Shown: piece after piece, positions 47,551-57,256 of the stretch
Layout: each line of letters starts with the position of its first letter
How positions within the stretch are numbered: the stretch's first letter is position 1
NCBI RefSeq assembly: GCF_047495875.1
Contig: NC_092458.1
Location: 103,790,227 to 103,854,226 of the forward strand
Source of the DNA: Pithys albifrons albifrons
Taxonomy: Eukaryota; Chordata; Aves; Passeriformes; Thamnophilidae
Direction of reading: 5' to 3'
DNA: 64,000 nucleotides
Translations under genes and position numbers: made by a program
The notes under the pieces: model-generated
The model's input: the letters and a program-made list of their open reading frames with translations, nothing else
What the model was told of the DNA's origin: nothing
The model's database searches: none

Positions 47551-49415
47551 CAAAGTGACCGTTTCTCAGGGCAAATAAAATTTTGAGCTTCATTCTCAAC
47601 ACAGTCCTAGACTTGTCATGCAAGTTAACTAAGGCACTTGTCAGCTGTTCAGTTTCTTTTTCTCTGTGACTATCACATTATCCAGTACCCAGTGGTGTTT
47701 TAAACTAACCTGGCTAGCACTGATAACATGATCCTACTCTTCAAGAAAGGAACTCAAAACTCTCACCAGCATCATTATCAGAAGGTGTATGTCCTTCAGA
47801 TGCCTTCTGCCTATCACATTAAATAATGACCTTTATAGAGGAAAGAGTTCTGTAATTCGTGAACTTCAGCTAGTTTAGCACATCTCTTGCCAAAATGTCA
47901 TATTTAAATTAGTATGCACACTGTAAGAGCAGCCCCAAATCATTAGGAAATTAATATTCAAAATAATTTCAATGCAACTGGAGCTGATACCCTTGGTTTA
48001 TTATTCCCTACTCCAGCAGAATGTACACTTGTATTATAAAAACAGACCATTTCAAGATTCTGTGGGTCATTTCAGACCCAACAGCTTTTTCAGGCATGCA
48101 GCATTTTTACACTGCGTGGTCATTTAAGATCTGTCACTTGACTTTGAAGCACCACAGTCATTCATGAGCTTTTCCCTTAGGCACTTGAGTAGGGTGGGTA
48201 GTCCTTGGAAATATCTTGTTCATATCTGCTTTTACCATGAATAGGTTTAACATGTATTTTGTCCTTTCTGACAAACTCAGGTTTATGTACCTGTAAAATG
48301 AAATTTCACATCTGTTCCTCTTTTCCAGAAGAAAAGATTCTGCTTTTTCAGAACCGTAGTCAGATGGATTGAATCTTGATTGGTCCTGCCTAGAAAGGAA
48401 AAGTACTATAATCTCAATTAAACATTGATTTCTTTTTTCCCAGGAGAACTGTACTATCCAAGACCCACTATTACTTTTTCCTTCATGGTGAAAAAATTGC
48501 TAATGACACCAATTATGTGACACAAATATCATTGCTACATTTTAGTTCTGTTCCAGATCAGCAAGATTGCAACTTGCAAACAAAAACATAGCAACTTGAA
48601 AAGAGTTTAGAGAGGATTTTTTTTTTCCAAAAATAGAAATGCCACATAAAATTCAAGTCCAGTGAATCAGAAAGTACCCTAATGAATGAGTTGGCACAGG
48701 ACATTAATGGCTGCTATGCTGCATTTTTTCTGGTGGGGGTCTGTTCTGTTACTGCTGTGAAAAGAAATTCCATTTTATCCATTACATTCAGTACCTACAA
48801 TTGCTAGACACAACAAAGTGAATTAGGAAGAGTGGCAGCTGTCAATTAATTCTGATTTATTTTCAATTATTTTAATTTTCATACATAATTAGTTTTATAA
48901 TTCCCTTAATATGCTTGAAAATTACATTTCTCTTTTCAACCATCCTTAAATAAAAGCTGAACCTTTTTTCTAATGAAAGCTACACTCCTTTATATCTAGT
49001 GGATGAGAACCAAATCTGGCTTTTATGACACACTCCTCCACTTTCCTTGGCAATAAATGTGCTTGTTTAGACAAAAAACCAAGAACTTGTATTTCATTTT
49101 TATAATATAGGCAGACAACTGTGCTAATTTTCTTGCTTTCCTAGTATGACTTTAACCTGTGCATATGAATTATAAGTGTTTGCAAGCATATTTCATTTCC
49201 TAGAATTCTCCTCCCAAGTTTGAATAACATTTGATCATCCTCTTTAGTCTAGCATCAACCGACATTTGTTGAGGAAAGATTAGTCAGTCATTAAGAGCCA
49301 AACGCAGAATAAACTGTGAGTTATTTTGTACTGGGTCTTGTATAAGTGCTGTTTACAGAGTGAAAAATTACTAATATAGGAAAATACAGACATAATTAAA
49401 TATATATAAACATAT

Positions 49416-49845
49416 GCAGAAAGTCCAGAGAAGGGCCACCGAATAGATTAGAGAGATGGAGAACCTCTCCTATGAGGACAGGCTGAGAGAATTGGGATTA
49501 TTCAACCTGGAAAAGAGAAGGCTTTGGGGTGACCTAATTATGGCCTTTTGGTACCTGAAGGGAGCCTACAGCAAAGATGGAGAGAGACTATTTACACGGG
49601 CATGGCGTGAGAGGACAGAAAGGCTTCAACCAGAAAGAGTGTAGGTTTAGAAATTAGGAAAAAATCTTTGCTGTGAGGGTGGTGAGGCACTGGAAGAGGT
49701 TGACTAGAGAAGTGTTCAAGGCCAGGTTGGATGGGGCTCTGAACAACCTGGTCTAGTGAAAGATGTCTCTGTCCATGGCAGGTGGATCAAAAAGAGGTGA
49801 TCTTTAACTTCCCTTCCAACACAAACTATTCTATGATTCTATGAT
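49416..49845 (+). mobile_element. CR1 LINE 3' end, ~430 bp
   Basis: Sense CR1 from GCAGAAAGTCCAGAGAAGGG through GACAGGCTGAGAGAATTGGG, GGGGTGACCTAATTATGGCC, GGGTGGTGAGGCACTGG, GCCAGGTTGGATGGGGCTC, and TTCCAACACAAACTATTC, ending in a well-kept ATTCTATGATTCTATGATA. The 62-codon frame at 49456-49644 is the C-terminal end of CR1 ORF2. The intact tail makes this one of the better-preserved copies. Confidence 0.95.
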
Positions 49846-50478
49846 AAAGTTAAATTACAGTGTGAGTTCAAACTCTGATATAAGATAATGCCTGTTATTC
49901 ATAATACTGTGACCCTATGGTCAGGTCAGGAGAGTTCTCCCATGAATTCTAACTGAAGATTTATCTCTAACATTGTTTTCTGAGGCATATGGAAGGGAAA
50001 CATTAACAACAGTCTCTAGAAATAATCCTGTATGTAGCCTGTCATCAGAACGTGATGGAGATATGGACACATTCTACCTGTTTTATATTGGGACAGACTG
50101 AAATGAAGAAAAAACAAATCAGCTTGCTAGTTACAAATACACATAGAGAACAGATGTTTCTACTGTATTTCCTCTACTGACTTGTCAAGGAGTTCAAACA
50201 TCAAAAGTCATTAATAACAGAAGAACTAGAAAACCGCATCAAGCCTCACCACCCTATAAAACATAAAAAATGATACTAAAAATTATGGGGAAAACAGAAA
50301 ACCATGAGGAATACTAATGAAGTGTAAAGCACTCATAACATGAGTGAAACTTAGAATACTCAGAAAATCAGTATGGTTTATTAACTACAACTGGAGCACT
50401 AATGATTTGTATGTTAGCATGAAAATTACTCCACAAAATCAGAATCAGGGAAAACCTATCTTTAAAGCCAATCAAATA

Positions 50479-50520
50479 AACCAAACCAAACCAAACCAAA
50501 CAAACATAAAAAAACAAACA
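50479..50520. repeat. (CCAAA)n repeat with A-rich extension
   Basis: Four perfect CCAAA units at 50481-50500 followed by CAAACAT and A-rich units. Confidence 0.88.
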
Positions 50521-50881
50521 GGGATTTTTTTAAACCACCACAATTCTTTCCTTTTCAAGTAACTTCACAATTTTTGCTTGGCATGATGAATCATCAGGTT
50601 TCATTTAATTCCAAGCAAGTCTCACTAAGCTGCTGGCAACTCAGGGGAACTTATCCCCTCTGGCCATGCCCTGGACAGAACCCCAGCCACTTTTGAATGA
50701 GTGGAAATACAATTTTGCTGTCTGTAAAGCAAAGTACAAATCACATTCAACACTAGTTCACAACCTCCCTAAAAAAATAGGGAGTTGGGGATCAGAGATG
50801 GCTATATGAATGGATATTTTTATGATACAGTGACAGAAAGCCAGAAGAAGTGGTAGGATGGTCAGATAAACTCAGCAACTA

Positions 50882-50906
50882 TACACACACACACATATAT
50901 ATACAC
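50882..50906. repeat. (CA)n(TA)n compound microsatellite
   Basis: TACACACACACACATATATATACAC, short and imperfect. Confidence 0.85.
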
Positions 50907-51209
50907 TTATCACATCATTTATTTATTACCAGAAAGGGGTTTTCCCATTTCTACTCATCCCAGGTTTTCAGTGCTGAATAAAAAGTTGTCCAGCTATGCC
51001 CTGTAGTTTGACTTCAGTTGATGATTCATTTCACTGTTTCCCAAGTGAGAGACCACCTCCTGCTGAGAAAGCAGGCAGACTAAACACATACATCACCATT
51101 GGTTCTGAGTACATGACATCTGCTTGTTAGGCGTATGCACAATTTACTGGGCACTGGTACTGGGGCCTGTTCTTCATGCTGTGTATGTGTTTACATTAAT
51201 AATATCTCT

Positions 51210-51380
51210 TTGAGCTTTATCTAGGCTCAGCAGTCCCATATCTCTCAGCCTTTCCTCATAAGAGGGATGCTTTAATCCCTTAATCTTTACAGCCCCTTTC
51301 CGGACTCTTTCCAGCACGTCCGCCCTTTCCTTGCAGTGAAGAGCTTACAAGTGAACACAGTACTTGAGGTGGGAACTACT
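51210..51380 (-). mobile_element. CR1 LINE internal fragment, antisense
   Basis: CTAGGCTCAGCAGTCCCATA, TCTCTCAGCCTTTCCTCATAAG, then ATGCTTTAATCCCTTAATC, then GGACTCTTTCCAGCACGTCC, then CACAGTACTTGAGGTGGG: the antisense C-terminal ORF2 region of CR1. Both the 3' UTR and the 5' part are missing. Confidence 0.85.
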
Positions 51381-51476
51381 AAAAGCTTAAATAAAAATTT
51401 TAATGTTTTTAATGTTGAAAAGCTGGATGTTTCTACCCAGTGAGGGATATCCTGAACCTCATATTGCAGTACTTAC

Positions 51477-51612
51477 TTCCAATATCAATGCAGAAGCAGA
51501 ATTTTGAGACTTAATGTTTTTATACAAAATTATTTTCACCAAAACATACTGATCAAGACTTAGAGCAGTCAAAGGGAATACTGACACTGACTTAACTGGG
51601 AATGGGGTGCAG
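51477..51612 (-). other. Exon-like interval, 136 bp (best of the weak candidates)
   Basis: On the minus strand a strong polypyrimidine acceptor (TTCTTATTGCCTTGTTAG) is followed by 136 bp open for 45 codons, then a near-consensus donor TTGGAA/GTAAGTAC. It starts with one base that completes a codon and ends in phase 0. The peptide includes FPVKSVSVFPLTALSLDQY and VLVKIILYKNI, which alternates hydrophobic residues like beta strands. I recognise no family. An open frame this long is expected by chance in roughly one of ten such intervals at this base composition, so coding status is unproven. Confidence 0.25.
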
Positions 51613-52103
51613 CTAACAAGGCAATAAGAACAGTAGCAAGAAAGGAGGAGAAACAATCTGATTTACCACAACTTTATCATCATAGGTAGCTACAAGAAAC
51701 CACACAGATAAAACTTGAGAAGCCCAAAAAGGTCATTCCTGCTACAGAGGTCTCCAATAGGTATTTCCCAACTATACTGTCACTACCAGCTGTCCTCTCC
51801 ACAGCTATCAGCTATCTAGGAGCTTTCTGCTTTAGTATACACAGGTCACAGTTCCCATCCTGTGCCCATATAATGAACCAAATGGGGTTCCACTGATGCA
51901 AGTATTGCCAGGTAGCAATAATTGTGGTAGCGGTAATGTTTATTTAAATAATAACATTGAATCAGGCTCAGTATTAACTAATTCTACTTTTGAGGATGGA
52001 AAAGAGATGCATCAGAGCATATCTGATTACCCAAAGTCAAACAGCGAGGTCAAAGAGGCAAAGCACAGCATGACTGAGGCTGCTGCTGTCAGAACCTGTT
52101 TAC

Positions 52104-52121
52104 ACTGTCTGATCAGACAGT
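52104..52121. other. Perfect 18-bp palindrome
   Basis: ACTGTCTGATCAGACAGT is its own reverse complement, centred on TGATCA. Confidence 0.95.
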
Positions 52122-52961
52122 TAATGCAGCACTCACAGAGTTCTGTTCACAATACAAATACAAATAAGGTTTAGTTCACCCAAGCAGACCTGTCGTACTA
52201 TTACATTTATGCTACTCCTATGATCTCTTTAGGCAAGAGAGAACTTTTTGTATCATTCTGTAAATAATTCCTTAAAATATGAGATGGTCAGTTTATTTGC
52301 TGGGTAGTTTAAAATGCAGTTAGGGATTACAACTGGCACAATTAGGGATTACAATAGGATAGAGTTAGGTCTATATCACTATATAAAACTATGGCAAAAC
52401 TAAAAATTAAGACAAATTAAACACCCCACCAACACCCTTTAATCCACTAATGTGTAAGCAACCCCTATCTAGGGACTTCTAGAATCTTTCTATACATCTT
52501 TAGGAGGGATCTTTCTGCTTGTGTAAATTTATGCACTGAAGAGGATGGCATAGAAAAATTTACTTCCCTTGTCTTACAGATGACAGCAGGAATGGTGATG
52601 AAATTTCAAATTCATTTCAATGATGTTGTGTGCTTGAATATTCCCAGGAGATCTGATGTCTGGACAGTCTTAACCAATACTTTTCTGGGCTATTTTTCTG
52701 GAGAAAGAGTCCTATGAATTTGAAACAACTGCATCCCCCACAAGCCCCCAACAGCCACTCAGGTGTGGAGCAGCTTTAAAGCAGCAACATAAATAGAATG
52801 ACCTTAAGCAGGCAGCTATAAGCCATTTGGTCAGTGAAGTCAATTCCATCCTTTACTTCTAAAAATTACACATCTTTCTACTTGGCTTTCACAATTAGAA
52901 ACTTTGAAGACCTTGTGTAAGTCATCATTATTTCTGTAGTCCAATAGTCATAAAAATATAC

Positions 52962-53047
52962 TTTCATAGAATCATAGAATTGATTGAGTTGGAAAAGACC
53001 TCCAAGATCATCAAGTCCAACCCTTGGTCCAACTCCAGTCCAGTCCA
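52962..53047 (-). mobile_element. CR1 LINE 3' tail, antisense, well preserved
   Basis: TTTCATAGAATCATAGAATTG followed by GAGTTGGAAAAGACCTCCAAGATCATCAAGTCCAACC is close to the antisense consensus of a CR1 subfamily end. Only the last ~85 bp were inserted. The good match suggests a relatively young copy. Confidence 0.93.
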
Positions 53048-56000
53048 TTTTTCCTTTAAATTTAATTAATAGCTTTTGTGCTATTCAATAATCCCAGAAA
53101 GTAACAGATTTGCATGTTAAAGAAAATGGGAAACTAACCACTCTGGAAGCTTGTAACCTCAGGAAACTCATGTTCATGGTGAACTCTGTTTCCATGCCTC
53201 ATGTTTACCACTTCCCATAACCCTAGAAAAACAGAAGCAAAAGAACACAGAGTAATCAGCTGCCTCAGTAGTTCTGGCAACAACAGAGAGGCTACATTCT
53301 TGTTTTTATTCCCTGAGGTAAGTACACAGCTCCTAGGAAGCCATGAACACATACCTGAATTCCTGGGTTTGCATATCTATGTTGTGCAAAACATAGGACC
53401 AGATCACAAGTATCGTACTTCTCTCTCAGTGTCAGCTCTGTGAGCTCATTAAAGCTCTGGAAGAAAATGAGAGATCAAAACACTTCTGCTGAGATTTATG
53501 AGCAACAGAAAATGGCTGATTTGCTGGTCATGATCAGGAAAAACCAAAATGTTTCTTTTCATAAGGAAGCTATTTGAAATAAAAAGTCTGCCTAAGCACA
53601 GCTAACTTATGCTGTGATAGAGACTGAAAATGAGGGAAAATATTTAAGAATGAGCACAATCTTCCAGAAAACTCTGTCTCTGGAGGTCCACATGAACATG
53701 CCATTCACTGATTTTTTAGTAAGATGCTGCAGTTAAAAAAAAAAGAAGGTGAGAGTGCTGAGATGTAAGTGTAGGAATAGTAAGAAAAATAAGGTGATTT
53801 AGTCTCACAGGCAGGGCATAATGAAGTTTATGTTCTCAAGAATCAAAACAGACACAACAACACAGAAACACCTCTGCAGGGAGGAAATGAACTTCACACA
53901 CAAGAGACTCCAGTTTAATAGAGAACAGGAATGGATGGTCAGAAGTGACAATCAGGCAATTAAAAATTAAGAATTAACGATGTTGGGCATTTGATGGGGC
54001 AAATCAACATGAAGTAGTGATCCTGCTCCTATGGATACTTCAGGTTGAGTCTGATACACTTTTATGAGCTTCTTACAGCACATTTCTCAGAACTCTCATG
54101 AGCAAAAGATAACTGTTCCATGCCTTTATGTCAGCATTGTTATAGTCAAGATATAGAAAACAATTCAATAACCTTTACCCATGCTGAAGAACAACTAGGT
54201 GTTTCCCAGGCTGTCTGATTAAATTCTGATCTATCAAGCAAAGATAGTGTTGGTATTCATAAAGCAGTTACCACCTTGGCTATTTTAAACCTGAGAAAAT
54301 ATTCCACCACAACAAGTTAGTCATTAATTGTACACTGTTTTGGCTATGGAGGAAAATATTAAAAGAATATATTGTGGCTTTTTCACCTAAAAGAATTACA
54401 CTGACAAGGAATCCCTACATTGTATATCTCCACTCTTAAAATGGATTTTAGCCTTGCTTCTACTTGTTTATTCCAAAGATTCAGTAATCATACATTTTGA
54501 TTGCTATAATTTACATACACTTAAGCACTAGCTAGCTCTCCAGGAACAAAATTGCGCCAACTCATCTTGAAGGAATTTTTTTCCCTAAATCACAGGTGTA
54601 CTGGCATACAGAGTACCACTATAACCATAACATAGAAAAGTACTCACTCTACACCCACATTTTGCAGCACAACATAAAATGTATTTTTCTTAACACCCAA
54701 ATAAATTATAAAATCAAATCAGATATTACTGGGTTTATCCTGTATTCTCTTCCTTTTCTTAAAGGCATCTTTCTTCTATTTATTCTACCACTTTGGGATA
54801 CTTTTAGTTTTGTCATTTAGTAAACCAGCCTAATATCACTTTGTAGCAGTTTAGTCAGTGCAGTCAAATGGTGAAGCACCTTCACAAAAAGCTGCATTAA
54901 GATATCAGACAGCCAGATGTTCCCAGTTTCATATTTTAAAAAGGGCCAATACTCAATGGGGATAATATTGCTAAATTTTAATATCGAATCATTCTATTAT
55001 TCACTGTAGGAAAGTCATGGACCTGAGAGAACACAAAATGAAGAATGATTCCAGCAGAATTGCTGCCTTTGTCTGTTTTACAAGGATGGATAGAAGAGAA
55101 CACACTTGGCATATGTAAAAAGTACAGTGAAGAAAACTAGATCTAAAATTAGATTCTGAAAGACACCCAGTTACAGATAAGAGTAATATGTCATAAATAA
55201 GCTGTACAATATCTAAAAAGAAAGAGCACTATCAGACAAGACCAAGGTAACTAACCTAATATGAAGGAAAGAAAAGCCTGTTACAGCCATTTATGGGAAG
55301 ATGATTAAGTCACTAAATATAAAAAAATTTATAAATAAAAAATATAAAATTTTATAATAGTTGAATGAGAACATCCTAATAAAGATATATCCTGGCAGAC
55401 CCCTACTCTAAAGAGTGGTAAAGTTAAAGAAATTCATCGTTCACTTCAAGTGAATGAGCTAATGAGATCAATAAGTCTTGTAGTAACATTTGAAAAGAAA
55501 AAAGGGAGAGTTTTTAGTAAAAATTTCAAAACACAAGTGAAACTTGTCTCCACTTCTCAACCTCAGTGGTGAACCAATAAATATCCATTTGAGCTGTGTA
55601 AATGTAGGTTACTTCGATAGAAATCCTGTAGAACAGTACTGAGGTACAGTTCAGTACTAAATAAAAGTAACTGGACAAAAAGTATCAACTGCAAGACAGG
55701 AGATGAACCACAAAGAAGTGTGGAGTATCCAGGAGAGGAAGTCTGAAATGCCTATGTGATATATTCATTCCCTCAGAATTTTATGACCTTAGGGAAGAGA
55801 ACACTTTTCAACTACTATCTAAAAAGCAAAAATGACATTCATAGCAAACGGAATACCTGGATGATCACAGTAATGAGCTTCCATAGACTGAAATGTTTTT
55901 AAAGTCAGGACATGATATTAATTGCAGACCATGTAAAGGGGCTTTTTGAAGGAACTGCAATTCAACAAAATTTCAAAGGATCTGGGAAGAAGTCAGCTTG

Positions 56001-56576
56001 GGAAAAAGAGTGGACATGTTAAGATCATTTATGGCTGCAAGACCTGGAGCCTCATAATGGAAACCACCTCTCTATAGTCCAAGCAGAGGCCAGCCAAGGA
56101 AGGATCAAATGCCTTTTTCACAGGAAGCCTGAGGATAGATCCCAGAAGACAACAGGGTGATGTGAGAAAAAGCAAATCTCTCTAAAATGACCTCAGACAC
56201 CCCAAGTCCTTCAGCTTCCCATCCAACAAGGACCTGTGACCAAAATTCTTCCAAGCAGAAGTCAATCACCAGGGGATTATGGCTAGAGTGGGAATTCTCT
56301 CCTCTTAATGAACTTTTGCGCTTCAAATGAATCAGCCTTTCCCTTCAAAATATCACCCTAGTGAACTAATCTTGCCTTAAAGCTGCTATTGAAAAGAACT
56401 ATTTCTAGGGTTTAGATTACACTACAAATCATATAGGATTTCTTTGGAGAGGATTTTTACCCTATATGTAGCTATTATAACCCTTTATAAACAAGTGTAT
56501 TAAATGTAAATGTCAGTCAAAAAAAAATATTCTGAAAGACAGGTCATTCCTGCACCTGAAAGTCAAATTTAGAAAG
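53048..56576. other. AT-rich unique stretch without a recognisable gene
   Basis: No retroelement recognised. A slightly GC-richer patch at 56040-56330 carries a 73-codon minus-strand frame (56105-56326) with ordinary amino-acid composition but no recognised family and no start or splice evidence. Confidence 0.5.
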
Positions 56577-57256
56577 TGTGCTGGTTTAAATGTAAACCAG
56601 CAGGAGAAACAAACTCAACACAAAAGAGATTGTAAGTCAGAGATAGAATTTAATAACAATATTACAATAAATGCAATGGCACAAAGAGAAAATTGTTTCA
56701 ACCATGACCCAGCATCCTGGGGTACAAACCCCATTTGGCTTCCCTAAGTCCAAAGTAAAAGGAAGTGAGAAACCTATTGGTGCAGATTATGGTCCCAGTC
56801 TGGTGGAGTGGTGGTCACAGTCTGGTTGAAAGTGGTGGTCTCCTCCTATCAAGGTATTGCTCCTCCTCTAGATCTGATAAGTGGTCTCCTGAGGTCTTCA
56901 AACCCCCAGATTATGTATCCTGAGGTCCAGGTGGGAGCATCCAGTACCTTCCCCAGGGCAGGAGGGGTCATCTGATTTTTTGAGTCATGGGGTAGTTTGG
57001 AATCGTTGCTGACCCATTAGCAGACATGACACCTCAGACTGGGTGTAAAGGTGCTAAGGACTCCCTGGAGGGGAGTTATCACAGCTCTTATCTCACAGGT
57101 GTCTTTCACACCCAGCTCAAACCCTGAGGAGTCGACTGTGCCCTGGGCTGCTGCAAATGGTCCATTGTTCTTGGGAAATGAATAGAGCGGGTTGAATACA
57201 CAGCTTTGGTCTCCCCAACACAGTGATAATCTGGTCCCACCTGCTGAACTAGGACA
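56577..57256 (-). mobile_element. LTR of an ERVL-like endogenous retrovirus, ~680 bp
   Basis: On the plus strand it begins TGTGCTGGTTTAAATGTAAAC and ends CTGCTGAACTAGGACA. Read on the minus strand it starts TGTCCTAGTTCAGCAGG, like the TGTCCTGGTT start of songbird ERVL LTRs. It has an ATTAAA polyadenylation-like signal near its 3' end (complement of the TTTAAT at 56649-56654), so minus orientation is likely. The flanking pentamers GAAAG (left) and TGAAG (right) share only three of five bases, so a target duplication is not demonstrated and the right end carries some uncertainty. The block is more GC-rich than its surroundings. It contains no viral genes and is probably a solo LTR. Confidence 0.8.

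Larger units (their letters stand above)
40679..49415. other. AT-rich unique stretch without a recognisable gene
   Basis: About 8.7 kb containing one degenerate CR1 internal piece (47375-47550), an A-rich simple repeat (46929-46977), and two intervals with the look of conserved non-coding DNA (43930-44420 and 48640-48920). A G-rich tract lies at 41552-41567. No family-like open frame was seen. Confidence 0.5.
49846..51209. other. AT-rich unique stretch with simple repeats, no gene
   Basis: Contains (CCAAA)4 with an A-rich extension at 50479-50520 and a CA/TA microsatellite at 50882-50906. Nothing else was recognised. Confidence 0.5.
51381..52961. other. Unique stretch; possible ancient SINE core
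   Basis: Besides the exon-like interval at 51477-51612, the segment 51985-52065 (AGGATGGAAAAGAGATG..., then ATTACCCAAAGTCAAACAGC) loosely resembles the MIR core (GATGGGGAAACTGAGG...CCCAAGGTCACACAGC). The similarity is weak. A 92-codon plus-strand frame at 51896-52174 covers the same place and ends just past an 18-bp palindrome. No splice-site or family evidence supports it. Confidence 0.35.

Noticed and set aside
51896..52174. 92-codon Ser/Asn-rich plus-strand frame
   Set aside because: No recognised family and no supporting splice or promoter signal; it overlaps a possible SINE relic.
52318..52365. TTAGGGATTACAA occurring twice, suggesting interstitial telomeric repeat
   Set aside because: Only isolated TTAGGG words within a short, imperfect repeat; no (TTAGGG)n array.
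56105..56326. 73-codon minus-strand frame with ordinary amino-acid composition
   Set aside because: No recognised domain, no convincing start context and no splice-site pair; it coincides with a slightly GC-richer patch.
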